Assembly (NCBI GenBank): GCA_963708725.1
Contig: CAVPTL010000008.1
Location: forward strand, 558,001 to 622,000
From: CAVPTL01 sp963708725
GTDB taxonomy: Bacteria; Actinomycetota; Thermoleophilia; Gaiellales; JAICJC01
DNA length: 64,000 nt
Direction: 5' to 3'
The translations under genes and the position numbers were made by a program. The notes beneath the pieces were generated by a model, which had not been told where the DNA came from, made no database searches, and was given only the letters and a program-made list of their open reading frames with translations. Below are positions 41,105 to 49,372 of this stretch, piece by piece. The stretch's first letter is position 1; each line of letters opens with the position of its first letter.

Positions 41105-42985
41105 GTGATTCTGCGCCGCCTGATCGGGGCGGCGGTCGCCGTCCTGCTGCTGGTCCCCGCGGGGCAGGCGATGGCCGCCGCCGCGCCGCAGTTCAGCCAG
41201 ACCCAGGCGATCGAGATCGCGGCCTCCGACCCGCAGATCCCTCCGATCATGGCGGCCAATCCCGGCGCATACTGGACGGCGCGGTACCTGCCCGCCAGGC
41301 GCCAGTGGATCGCGACGCTTCATCCCAAGTCGGGGAAGCCGCCGCTGGCGCGGTTCACCGTCGCCGATGGGCTGGGCACAGTCGTTGATCGGAAGATCCT
41401 GCGCGGCGCCGGTCGCCTGCTGCTGAACCCGGGTAAGGCGGCGGCGATCGCGGCCGCGCAGCCATCGATCAAGAGCTGGCTCAGCCAGTACAAGGACGTC
41501 AGCCACACCTCCGACCATGGTGACGATCGCGTGTGGACGGTGTCGTACTACTCCGGCGGAAACCAGGTCGCCGAGGTACATATTCCCGACGCCACCGGCA
41601 AACCCACCGACGTGTGGACAGGGCCACAGGTGGGGTGGATGATGACCCGCGGCCTGAAGAACGCCTACGGCCGCAAGGTGGCTGGCCCGTGGGTGTTGAT
41701 CCCGATGTGCCTGCTGTTCGTGGCGGGGCTGCTCGACTGGCGCCGGCTGCGCTCGTTGCGGACGCTCGACGTGATCATGCTGATCTCGTTCGTCGTCTCG
41801 CTCGAGTTCTTCAACCGCGGGCGGATATTCATCTCGACACCCCTGTTCTACCCGCCGATGATCTATCTCGCCGCGCGCATGATCGCGATCGGCTTCGGCC
41901 ACCGCCCACGCAGGTTCGCGATCGGCGAGCGTCACATGCTGGTGCTGATCGGCCTCACATTCGCGCTGATGGGGTTTCGGCTGGGGCTCAACAATCGCGA
42001 CTCCAACGTGATCGACGTGGGATATGCGAGCGTTGCGGGGGCATCGCGGCTGCTGCACGGCACGATCCCGTATGGCCACATGCCCAAGGCCGAGGGCAAA
42101 CCGTGCGGCGGGCACTATGCCAACGGCGACCCCATCGGGTACGTGCAGTCCGATCATCGCTGCGAGTCGCCCGTGGAAAACGGCGACACCTACGGCCCGG
42201 TCGTGTACCTCGCCTATGCCCCGGCGGTCGAGGCCTTCGGCTGGAGCGGGCGGTGGGACTCGCTGACCGCGGCGCACGTCGCCGCCTCGGCGTTCGACAT
42301 TCTGGCCGTGTTGGGGCTGTTCGTCGCGGGCTGGCGCCTGTGGTCGCCGCGGATGGGGGTGCTGTTTGCGTTTGGCTGGGCGGCCAACCCGTTCACCGCC
42401 TACTCCCTGAACATGAACTCAAACGACGCGCTGGTGGGTGCGGCGGTGGCGTGGCTTTTGGCGGCGCTGTCGGTTCCCGTGGTGCGTGGCATTCTGTTAT
42501 CGGTGGCCGGGTTCACCAAGCTCGGCCCGCTCGCTCTGGTGCCGCTGTTTGCGTCGCTTCGCGGCCGGTTCGCCACGCTGGCCGCGTTTGCCGCCACCAC
42601 CGTGGTGTTGCTGTCGATGCTGGCACTCGACCACAACGGACTGAAGCTGATCTGGGACCGCACCATCGCCTACCAGACGGCGCGCGTGACGCCGATGTCG
42701 ATCTGGACGCTCGGCACGTTTCATCCCGGATGGCCCGACCTGCAATGGCTGCAGAAGGCCGCCCAGGTGGCGGTCGGGATCGCCGTCTGCCTGCTGGCGG
42801 TGCTGCCCCGTTTCCGCAAGGACGCGGTGGCCGTTGCGGCGCTCGGCGGCGCTGCGCTGATCGGCGTGCAGATGGTGGCCTCGTACTGGTTCTACCCGTA
42901 CGTGTGCTGGTGGCTGCCACTGGCGCTGGTCGGCCTTTTGCTGCCGCGGGTCGAACCCGAGCAGCCGGCTACTCAGACAGCCTGA
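41105..42985 (+). CDS. GT-C-like membrane protein with N-terminal secreted domain
   Basis: 626 residues from GTG 41105. A signal peptide (VILRRLIGAAVAVLLLVPAGQAMA) is followed by about 170 residues of extracytoplasmic domain made of two similar halves (YWTARYLPARRQWIATLHPKSG and RVWTVSYYSGGNQVAEVHIPD), reminiscent of PepSY-like repeats. Then about ten helices follow with a GT87-like C-terminal half (WSGRWDSLTAAHVAASAFDILAVLGL, NPFTAYSLNMNSNDALVG). Likely a polyprenyl-sugar-dependent glycosyltransferase; specificity unknown. It overlaps the convergent phosphoesterase gene by 17 bases. Confidence 0.65.
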   Translation: MILRRLIGAAVAVLLLVPAGQAMAAAAPQFSQTQAIEIAASDPQIPPIMAANPGAYWTARYLPARRQWIATLHPKSGKPPLARFTVADGLGTVVDRKILRGAGRLLLNPGKAAAIAAAQPSIKSWLSQYKDVSHTSDHGDDRVWTVSYYSGGNQVAEVHIPDATGKPTDVWTGPQVGWMMTRGLKNAYGRKVAGPWVLIPMCLLFVAGLLDWRRLRSLRTLDVIMLISFVVSLEFFNRGRIFISTPLFYPPMIYLAARMIAIGFGHRPRRFAIGERHMLVLIGLTFALMGFRLGLNNRDSNVIDVGYASVAGASRLLHGTIPYGHMPKAEGKPCGGHYANGDPIGYVQSDHRCESPVENGDTYGPVVYLAYAPAVEAFGWSGRWDSLTAAHVAASAFDILAVLGLFVAGWRLWSPRMGVLFAFGWAANPFTAYSLNMNSNDALVGAAVAWLLAALSVPVVRGILLSVAGFTKLGPLALVPLFASLRGRFATLAAFAATTVVLLSMLALDHNGLKLIWDRTIAYQTARVTPMSIWTLGTFHPGWPDLQWLQKAAQVAVGIAVCLLAVLPRFRKDAVAVAALGGAALIGVQMVASYWFYPYVCWWLPLALVGLLLPRVEPEQPATQTA

Positions 42986-43745
42986 ACGCCTCGATCGCGG
43001 TGGCGCGACCGGACGGCTCGAAATCGATCACGGCTCCCTCGAGCCGGACGTCCCCATCGGCCGGCTCGAATCGCACCGGAGCGCCCGTTGCAAACCGTGC
43101 CAGGATGAGGTCGGTGCGAACGCCGATCACCGAGTCGTGCGGCCCGGTCATACCGGCGTCGGTCATGAACGCCGTGCCCCCGGGAAGCACCCGCGCATCG
43201 CTCGTCTGCACATGCGTGTGGGTTCCGATCACCGCGGTCAGCTTGCCCGCCAGCAGCCGCGCAATCGCGATCTTCTCGCTCGTCGCCTCGGCGTGGAAAT
43301 CGAGCAGCAGCGCGTCGCACTCGGGGCGCAGCTTCTCGATCAGGTCCTCTGCCATCTCGAACGGCGACACGGCGGGCTCCAGAAACAGCGCACCCATCAT
43401 GGTCACGACCCCGAGGCGGTAGCCGTTCTTGTCCACGCACACGGTGTGCGAGTGGCCCGGGGCTTTGCGCGCGAAGTTGGCGGGGCGCACAATCCGCGGT
43501 TCGGTGTTGAGATACGGGTAGATCTCACGCTGCCGGAAAGCATGATTTCCGAGGGTGATCGCGTCCACGCCGGCGGCCAGCACCCGCCGGGCAAGCCGGC
43601 TGGTAATGCCCGCCCCGTCGGCGAGGTTCTCGCCGTTTGCGACCACGAAATCGAGTTCGAGCTCGTCTCGCAGCCGCGGCACGTGGGTCTCGATCATCTT
43701 CAGGCCCGGCCGTGCAAAGGCGTCTCCGATGAACATCAGCCTCAT
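42969..43745 (-). CDS. ymdB: YmdB-like metallophosphoesterase
   Basis: 258 residues of the TIGR00282 type: MRLMFIGDAFARPG (Asp), VVANGENLADGAG (Asn/Glu), TLGNHAFRQREI (Asn-His), VIGTHTHVQTSDARVLPGGTAFMTDAGMTGP (His cluster). Note the GNHAF instead of the usual GNHxWD. Family members hydrolyse 2',3'- or 3',5'-cyclic nucleotides. The stop of the upstream gene lies 11 bases before the start, so the two are probably co-transcribed. Confidence 0.9.
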   Translation of the reverse strand: MRLMFIGDAFARPGLKMIETHVPRLRDELELDFVVANGENLADGAGITSRLARRVLAAGVDAITLGNHAFRQREIYPYLNTEPRIVRPANFARKAPGHSHTVCVDKNGYRLGVVTMMGALFLEPAVSPFEMAEDLIEKLRPECDALLLDFHAEATSEKIAIARLLAGKLTAVIGTHTHVQTSDARVLPGGTAFMTDAGMTGPHDSVIGVRTDLILARFATGAPVRFEPADGDVRLEGAVIDFEPSGRATAIEAFRLSE

Positions 43746-43756
43746 CGCGGCGACAT

Positions 43757-44545
43757 CTAGAGGATCGGGGCCGAGGCCGGGGCCCGGGTGGCCTCGATGT
43801 GCACGTGGTTGCCCGCGTCGGACGTGTACTTCGCGAGCTCCTGGGTCAGCACGGTCGAGAGATCGATGACGGTGCCCAGCCGCGTCTCGGCGGCCGTCAC
43901 CGGCTTGCCCACCACGATTGCCTTTGAGCGTTTCACGTTGGTGATCGTCAGGATCAACGTCGGGGCGGTCGCGGGCTGAATCTGAATCACGCTGCCGTAG
44001 GTCTTGCCGCTGATGACGTAGGGCTGCACGGAGACGATCCGGCCGTCCGCGGGCGAATACACGCTGGTGCCGGCCACCGCACCGATATCGACCGACCCGG
44101 TTTCGGGCCCGTCGCCGCTCGAGTCGATGTAGTACCCCGGCCCGCTCGAGTTGTTCTCGCCGGTCAGCATGTTGGAGATCCGGGTGACCAGATCGGCGTT
44201 GTGCTGGTGGCCCGATGGGGTCAACGGGACGAGGTCGGAACCGCCGCCGTGATACACGATCGCGGTGATCCGCTTCTGGGTGATGGGCACGTCCATCTGG
44301 AGACCGTCCCCGGCGGTCGCGAGGCTCTCGAGCGTGGGCGGCCCATCGGGGGCTTCGCTGACCGCCGCCGGGGTCGCCAGCGCCGCGCTCGCTTGCTGGC
44401 CGTGACCGCCGGAGGTGAACAGGTGCAGAATCCCGACGGCGACCAGCGCGAGCACCAGCACCAACCCGGCCAGCCGCCGGTTACGACGACGGTGGTCGAC
44501 TCGGCGGCGGGCGTACCGGCGCGGCGGTGTACGGCTCGAGATCAT
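43757..44545 (-). CDS. membrane-anchored degenerate M23-like (LytM) domain protein
   Basis: 262 residues from ATG 44545. A very basic cytoplasmic start (RRYARRRVDHRRRNRR) is followed by one helix (LAGLVLVLALVAVGILHLF) and an extracytoplasmic domain. The C-terminal half resembles a LytM/M23 fold (ETGSVDIGAVAGTSVYSPADGRIVSV; final GNHVHIEATRAP), but the first zinc ligand position (HxxxD) reads ETGSVD, so the site is incomplete. It is probably a non-catalytic regulator or scaffold in cell-wall remodelling. The upstream ~160 residues of longer open frame are rejected because of the TACCCT promoter 7 bases before this ATG. Confidence 0.65.
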   Translation of the reverse strand: MISSRTPPRRYARRRVDHRRRNRRLAGLVLVLALVAVGILHLFTSGGHGQQASAALATPAAVSEAPDGPPTLESLATAGDGLQMDVPITQKRITAIVYHGGGSDLVPLTPSGHQHNADLVTRISNMLTGENNSSGPGYYIDSSGDGPETGSVDIGAVAGTSVYSPADGRIVSVQPYVISGKTYGSVIQIQPATAPTLILTITNVKRSKAIVVGKPVTAAETRLGTVIDLSTVLTQELAKYTSDAGNHVHIEATRAPASAPIL

Positions 44546-44552
44546 CCGATCC

Positions 44553-44558
44553 AGGGTA
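44553..44558 (-). promoter_or_regulatory. -10 hexamer (TACCCT) of the M23-like gene
   Basis: TACCCT on the minus strand, 7 bases before ATG 44545. A TTGACA lies upstream at 44584-44579, but at a rather long 20-base spacing. Confidence 0.4.
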
Positions 44559-44608
44559 CCCGATACCACAAACTTGGCTGTCAACACGGCGGCCTCCGAC
44601 CCGCCCTC

Positions 44609-44614
44609 TAGGCT
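44609..44614 (+). promoter_or_regulatory. -10 hexamer (TAGGCT) of the AI-2E family gene
   Basis: TAGGCT followed by 7 bases and ATG 44622. The same hexamer at a similar distance precedes ubiX and the TPR gene at 46824. Confidence 0.45.
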
Positions 44615-44621
44615 TCTCCGG

Positions 44622-45758
44622 ATGGCCGAGCTGCCTCCCAGCAAGGAGATCATGGTCCCGCGCTGGGTGCAGCTGGTCAGCCTTCCCCTCGTCGTGCTCG
44701 GAGCTTGGCAGCTGCTGAGCATCGTCCACCACGCGGTCTTCATTTTCGTGATCGCAGCGCTGATCGCGATCCTTCTGAACCCCATCGTGCGAGCCTTCTG
44801 TGCACTGCGGGTGCCGCGCGGACTGTCGGTGCTGCTCGTCTACCTCACCGCGGCCCTCGTACTGCTGGGGATCAGCATCATCCTGGGGACGGTGGTCACC
44901 AACGAGTCGCAGGTTGCGATCAACAGCGTCGACTCGGAGTTCACCTCCAAGAACTCCCGCGGGATCACCCCCGCCGAGATCAAGCTCGCCCGGTTCCAGC
45001 ACTGGATCGACACCTCGAGCCCCTATCAGTTCGATGTGCGCACCCCGGGAGAGCGGGTGATCCACGACGTCTCCAGCCTCGACCTCCAGCGCTACACGGG
45101 GCGTGCGGTGTCGATCGCCCAGGATCTCGTGGTCGTGATCTTCGAGAGCCTGTTCAACCTCGTGCTGGTGATTGTGATGTCGGTGTACATGCTGCTCGAT
45201 GCGCCCCGCTTATCGCGGTTTCTGCGGCGGGTATTCAACAGCACCGATCCCGCGGACGATCTGATGGCCCGCGCCGAGCGCGCGCTCCTGGCCTACGTGC
45301 GCGGGCAGACGCTGGTTTCACTCACCGTCGGGGCCACCGCCACCGTCGGCATGTGGCTTTTGGGGATCACCGGTGTGTTCCCGGCGGGCGAGACGTATGC
45401 GCTCGCGTTTGGCGCATTCACCGCCGTCACGGAGGTGATTCCCTACATTGGCCCGTGGCTGGGAGCGTTGGCGCCGCTCGCCGTTGCCGCCACCTACTCG
45501 CCGACCGCGGTGCTGGCGGTGGCGCTGGTGTATCTGTTCATCCACCAGATCGAGGGCCACATCGTGATTCCCAAGCTGATGGGGGGCGCGGTCAAGGTGC
45601 ACCCTCTGGCGGTGATCTTCGCCTTGCTTGCGGGTGAAGAGTTATATGGGCTTGCCGGGATCCTGGTGACCCTGCCGCTGGTTGCGATCGGTCGCGAGGT
45701 GGGGGTGTTCCTGCACGAGCGGATCGGGATGCAGTCCTGGCGCGACAGTCCCTGGTAG
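44622..45758 (+). CDS. AI-2E (PerM)-family membrane transporter
   Basis: 378 residues, about eight helices. N-terminal LVVLGAWQLLSIVHHAVFIFVIAALIAILLNPIV, a large soluble loop (about 95-155), and the conserved C-terminal block FTAVTEVIPYIGPWLGALAPLAVA with IHQIEGHIVIPKLMGGAVKVHPLAVIFALLAG typical of the family. Substrates vary (autoinducer, ions), so function is unassigned. Confidence 0.88.
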   Translation: MAELPPSKEIMVPRWVQLVSLPLVVLGAWQLLSIVHHAVFIFVIAALIAILLNPIVRAFCALRVPRGLSVLLVYLTAALVLLGISIILGTVVTNESQVAINSVDSEFTSKNSRGITPAEIKLARFQHWIDTSSPYQFDVRTPGERVIHDVSSLDLQRYTGRAVSIAQDLVVVIFESLFNLVLVIVMSVYMLLDAPRLSRFLRRVFNSTDPADDLMARAERALLAYVRGQTLVSLTVGATATVGMWLLGITGVFPAGETYALAFGAFTAVTEVIPYIGPWLGALAPLAVAATYSPTAVLAVALVYLFIHQIEGHIVIPKLMGGAVKVHPLAVIFALLAGEELYGLAGILVTLPLVAIGREVGVFLHERIGMQSWRDSPW

Positions 45759-45765
45759 ACGGGGG

Positions 45766-46824
45766 CTACTGGTTGGACGGCGCGAGGTCTGCGGCGAGTT
45801 CGAACTCGCGCAGCGCCGCTTCATCGCGTCCGTGCCGGCGCAGGAACTTTCCGTACCAGCGATGGGCGCGGGCCCGTTCGCGGTGCCAGCCCGGCCGCCG
45901 CCGGAACAGGTCGATGGCCGCCGTGTAGGCCTGCTCGGCGCCGTGGTCGTCACCGAGCTCATCCAGCCCGCGGGCGAGCGCCAGCTGCGCGATCCCGAGC
46001 TCGCCGGGGATGGCCGCGTTGGCGAGCAGGGCGACCGAGTCGCGCGCGACCTCGACCGACAGCTCCGCGTCTCCGCGTTGCAGTGCGAGCCGGGCTTCGT
46101 CCACCTTGAGGTAGCCCTCGAGCACGGTCCCCAGGCGGTCGCCGTGCAGAGCGCGCGAGGCGGCGAGGTGCTCCGCGGCCTCCTCGGTGTCGCCGATTGT
46201 CAGCAGGATGTGCGCAAGTCCGAGATGGCACAGCGCCTGCGCCCACTCATCGCCGGTCTCCTCGTTCAGGCGCAGCGCGCGCCGGGCGTAGTCGGCGGCG
46301 AGCTCGTAGTGCCCCGTCGTGTTGTTGAGCCGCGACAGCGCATAGTTGACGCGGGCGGCAACGTCGCGGTCGAGCTCGTCGCCGCCGTCGCGAAGCACGC
46401 CGGCCAGCAGTTGCGAAGCCTCGGTGTAGCGGCCCGCGTCGGCCTGGGCCATGCTGAGCGTGACCGCAAACCGGGCGATCGTGGCGAGATCGTCGGGGTG
46501 CTCGTCCTGGAGGTGGTCGAGCAACGGGGCGAGCAGGTCGACGGCGGCGTCAGCGTCGCCGGTACTCGCGAGCAGCCGGGCGAGCTCGAAATAGAGATCG
46601 GTGCGGTCGGCCGGCTCGGGATGGTCGGCGAGTTCGAGTGACTCGCGCAGGAGGGTGAGGGCGTGTTGCTCGCGCCCTCGCCGGATGGCGATCTGGCCAA
46701 GCGCTTCGAGCGCCACGCTGGCGGACTGGGGATCGTCATTGGCCCGTGCGCTGCGCACCTGCTTCTCGAGGAGCTCCTCGGCTTCGTCGTAGCGTTCGAG
46801 CGCGATCAGAAGTTCGGCGTCCAC
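45766..46824 (-). CDS. TPR-repeat protein, HTH-less paralogue
   Basis: 352 residues of tetratricopeptide helices throughout (ERYDEAEELLEKQV, QHALTLLRESLEL, GHYELAADYARRALRLNEE, HGRDEAALREFELAADLAPS). It is homologous to the TPR part of the next gene upstream: both end in HRWYGKFLRR/YRWFGKFLKR followed by FELAADL. The HTH domain present there is absent. The GTG start at 46824 follows TAGGCT by 6 bases, so it has its own promoter. Role unknown; it could compete for the same partner. Confidence 0.8.
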   Translation of the reverse strand: MDAELLIALERYDEAEELLEKQVRSARANDDPQSASVALEALGQIAIRRGREQHALTLLRESLELADHPEPADRTDLYFELARLLASTGDADAAVDLLAPLLDHLQDEHPDDLATIARFAVTLSMAQADAGRYTEASQLLAGVLRDGGDELDRDVAARVNYALSRLNNTTGHYELAADYARRALRLNEETGDEWAQALCHLGLAHILLTIGDTEEAAEHLAASRALHGDRLGTVLEGYLKVDEARLALQRGDAELSVEVARDSVALLANAAIPGELGIAQLALARGLDELGDDHGAEQAYTAAIDLFRRRPGWHRERARAHRWYGKFLRRHGRDEAALREFELAADLAPSNQ

Positions 46825-46830
46825 GGGGTC

Positions 46831-46836
46831 AGCCTA
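46831..46836 (-). promoter_or_regulatory. -10 hexamer (TAGGCT) of the HTH-less TPR gene
   Basis: TAGGCT on the minus strand, 6 bases before the GTG at 46824. Confidence 0.4.
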
Positions 46837-46912
46837 GAGCATCATGCCGGTGGTGCATGAAAAACGCTGACTATGCAACAAATCGCACGCCTGGACGCGT
46901 GCCGCAGCGTGC

Positions 46913-48286
46913 CTACCTCGGGGGAACGGCGCTTCGGTTCAGCACCGGGGCGAGCGAATCCAGCGTCGACGGCGTGAGGTCGGCGGCCAGCTCGAACGCT
47001 TCCAGTGCCGCGTCGGCGCGGCCCAGCCGCTTCAGGAACTTGCCGAACCAGCGATATGCCTTGGCCAGCTCCCGCTGGTTGCCTGCGGCCGTGAACTCCT
47101 CGACGGCGCGCGTGTAGGCGCGCTCGGCGCGCTCAATCTCGCCAAGCTCGTCCTGGACGCGGGCCAGCACCAGGTAGGCATCACCGATGCGTCGCGGGTC
47201 GGCTGCGACCTGCAGCATCTCAACGGCGTTCAGCGCCTTGGCCGCAGCCGTCTCGGTGTCTCCAGAAAGCAGCGCGAGGCGCGCTTCCTCGACCTCGAGT
47301 GCGCCCAGTTCCGAAGACTCCGGCTCGGCTTCGAGCAGTCCGCGAGCGGCGCTGAGGTGGCCGGCGGCCGCGGAGGTGTCGGAGATGTCGAGTAGCGCCT
47401 GGGCGTACACGAGATGCGACTCGCGCAGAGCCTGGTTGTCGTCGCGCAGGTCGTACAACGCCAGCGCACGGTCGGTGTGGCGGATGGCCTGGTCGATGCG
47501 GCCGTTGGCGGCGTGGGCGCGAGCGATGGCAAACGCTGCGGCGGCCCGGCTCGGCAGATCCACACGCACATCGCCGTGGCGCAGAGCGTCGGCGAGTGCC
47601 GCGCCGGCGCGGGCGTGGTCGCCTGCATCGGCGTAGCTTCGCGAGAGCCACAGTGAGTAGCGCACAACCTTGGCCGGATCGGCCGTCGGATTGCGGCGCA
47701 GGCGGTTGAGGCAGTTTTCGAGCACCGCCATCGCGCGGGCCGTGTCGCCGCTGTGGGCGTGTACCTCGACGATTCCCCAGTAGAGCGCCGTGCGCTCGCC
47801 GGGGTCGGCGTCGGCGGTCGATTCGAGGCTCTGCTCGAGCAGCGGGCCGGCAGTCTCAAAGTCGCCTCGCGCCAGCGCGACCAACCCAAGCCCTTCGTAG
47901 GCCTCGGACGCCCGCTCCGGATCGGCGCTGACCTGCGCCTCCTGGAGCACGCCTTCGAGCAACTCGGACGCCTCGTCCAGATGCCCCTGACGGATCAGCA
48001 TGGCCGCTTCCAGCGTCTCGAGCGACTGGGAGCGCTGCTCGGTGGACGTCTCGCCGGTCAGCTCCTCTGAGCTGACGTCGAGGCGACGGGCGATCTCGTA
48101 CAACACCCGTGGACTGGGACGGCGATCGCCAGCTTCGATCCGCGCCAGATAACTGTAGGAGCAGCCCTCGAATGACAGGTCGCGCTGGGTCATCGCGCGC
48201 TTCCGACGGTAGTGCCGGATCCGAGCGCCGAGTTTTCTCAGAGCCTCGTTGGAGTACTCGGCGCCATGCTGCTCCTGCTCATCCAT
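46913..48286 (-). CDS. XRE-family HTH regulator with C-terminal TPR domain
   Basis: 457 residues from ATG 48286. An XRE HTH occupies about residues 16-70 (LGARIRHYRRKRAMTQRDLSFEGCSYSYLARIEAGDRRPSPRVLYEIARRLDVS). The remainder is TPR helices (about 85-450). The architecture resembles Rgg/PlcR-like or SARP-less TPR regulators that sense peptides or partner proteins through the repeats; the ligand is unknown. It lies divergent to hemB with about 110 bases between starts, so control of hemB is possible but not shown. Confidence 0.85.
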   Translation of the reverse strand: MDEQEQHGAEYSNEALRKLGARIRHYRRKRAMTQRDLSFEGCSYSYLARIEAGDRRPSPRVLYEIARRLDVSSEELTGETSTEQRSQSLETLEAAMLIRQGHLDEASELLEGVLQEAQVSADPERASEAYEGLGLVALARGDFETAGPLLEQSLESTADADPGERTALYWGIVEVHAHSGDTARAMAVLENCLNRLRRNPTADPAKVVRYSLWLSRSYADAGDHARAGAALADALRHGDVRVDLPSRAAAAFAIARAHAANGRIDQAIRHTDRALALYDLRDDNQALRESHLVYAQALLDISDTSAAAGHLSAARGLLEAEPESSELGALEVEEARLALLSGDTETAAAKALNAVEMLQVAADPRRIGDAYLVLARVQDELGEIERAERAYTRAVEEFTAAGNQRELAKAYRWFGKFLKRLGRADAALEAFELAADLTPSTLDSLAPVLNRSAVPPR

Positions 48287-48383
48287 CGAATACGCCCCCA
48301 GGGTACGGCGGTCAACGGCGCAGTTACGCCGGTCGAATCTTGACAAGCCTACCCTGTCGCGCGCCCCGTGTAAAGCACGGAAC

Positions 48384-48389
48384 TACACT
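48384..48389 (+). promoter_or_regulatory. -10 hexamer (TACACT) of hemB
   Basis: TACACT followed by 6 bases and ATG 48396, the leaderless spacing. Confidence 0.45.
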
Positions 48390-48395
48390 CTGACA

Positions 48396-49367
48396 ATGGC
48401 CTTTCCCGCTACTCGCATGCGACGCCTGCGGCGCGGTCCCGGAGTTCGCTCACTCGTGCGCGAGACCCGTCTTGATGTCGCCGACCTGATCCAGCCGGTG
48501 TTCCTGCGCGAGGGGGACGGGGCGCCGGTGGAAATTCCGTCGCTTCCCGGGCAGCACAATCACGCCGCCGAGGGGGCGGGCCGGGCGGCCGCCGACCTGT
48601 CTCAGCGCGGCGTTCGCGCCATGATCCTGTTCGGCGTACCCGATCACAAGGACGAGCTCGGCAGCTCGGCATACGCCCACGACGGCGTCGTCCAAACCGC
48701 CATCCGATCGATCAAGTCCGAGGCCCCCGAGATGGTCGTCATCACCGACGTCTGCCTGTGCCAATACACCTCGCACGGGCACTGTGGAGTGCTGCGCGAC
48801 GGCGAGGTGGACAACGACCAGTCGCTCGAGTTATTGGCCGAAACCGCGTTGTCACACGCTGTCGCGGGTGCCGACATCGTGGCTCCGTCGGACATGATGG
48901 ACGGCCGCGTCGGCGCGATTCGAGCCGCCCTCGACGGCGATGGTCTCTCCGGCGTTGCCATCATGGCATATTCGGCGAAGTACGCCTCGGCGTTCTACGG
49001 CCCGTTTCGCGACGCCGCCGGATCGGCGCCCTCCGACGGTGATCGGCGCGGCTATCAGATGGATCCGGCCAACGGCCGTGAGGCGATTCGCGAAGTGCTG
49101 CTGGATCTCGAGGAGGGGGCGGACATGGTGATGGTCAAGCCCGCCATGCCCTACCTCGACGTGCTCAGCGAGGTACGGCGGGCCACCCGCGCGCCGATCG
49201 CTGCCTATCAGGTCAGCGGCGAGTACGCGATGATCAAGGCCGCCGCGGCGGCCGGGTGGCTGGACGAGCGCGCCGCAGCCCTCGAGGCCCTTGTTGCCAT
49301 TCGTCGCGCCGGCGCCGACATGGTGATTTCCTACTGGGCCGGCAACGTGGTGGAATGGCAACGGTAG
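48396..49367 (+). CDS. hemB: delta-aminolevulinic acid dehydratase (porphobilinogen synthase)
   Basis: 323 residues. It condenses two 5-aminolevulinate molecules to porphobilinogen. The active-site Lys motifs are MAYSAKYASAFYGPFRDA and YQVSGEYAMIKAA. The Cys-rich zinc site DVCLCQYTSHGHCG is intact, so it is a Zn-type enzyme. An Arg-rich N-terminal arm (MRRLRRGPGVRSLVRET) is normal for the octamer. First gene of the heme-menaquinone operon; it overlaps or abuts hemL. Confidence 0.96.
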   Translation: MAFPATRMRRLRRGPGVRSLVRETRLDVADLIQPVFLREGDGAPVEIPSLPGQHNHAAEGAGRAAADLSQRGVRAMILFGVPDHKDELGSSAYAHDGVVQTAIRSIKSEAPEMVVITDVCLCQYTSHGHCGVLRDGEVDNDQSLELLAETALSHAVAGADIVAPSDMMDGRVGAIRAALDGDGLSGVAIMAYSAKYASAFYGPFRDAAGSAPSDGDRRGYQMDPANGREAIREVLLDLEEGADMVMVKPAMPYLDVLSEVRRATRAPIAAYQVSGEYAMIKAAAAAGWLDERAAALEALVAIRRAGADMVISYWAGNVVEWQR

Positions 49368-49372
49368 GCCCG

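Noticed and set aside
41066..42277. 403-residue minus-strand open frame opposite the GT-C-like gene
   Set aside because: Shadow frame with His/Arg/Gln-rich low-complexity sequence.
48342..48358. TTGACA followed by TACCCT upstream of hemB as a promoter
   Set aside because: The spacing is only four bases, so they cannot be a -35/-10 pair; TACACT at 48384 fits better.
48287..48395. Possible riboswitch or heme-responsive leader upstream of hemB
   Set aside because: The likely transcript starts at the hemB ATG, leaving no room for a leader RNA; no conserved riboswitch pattern was recognised.
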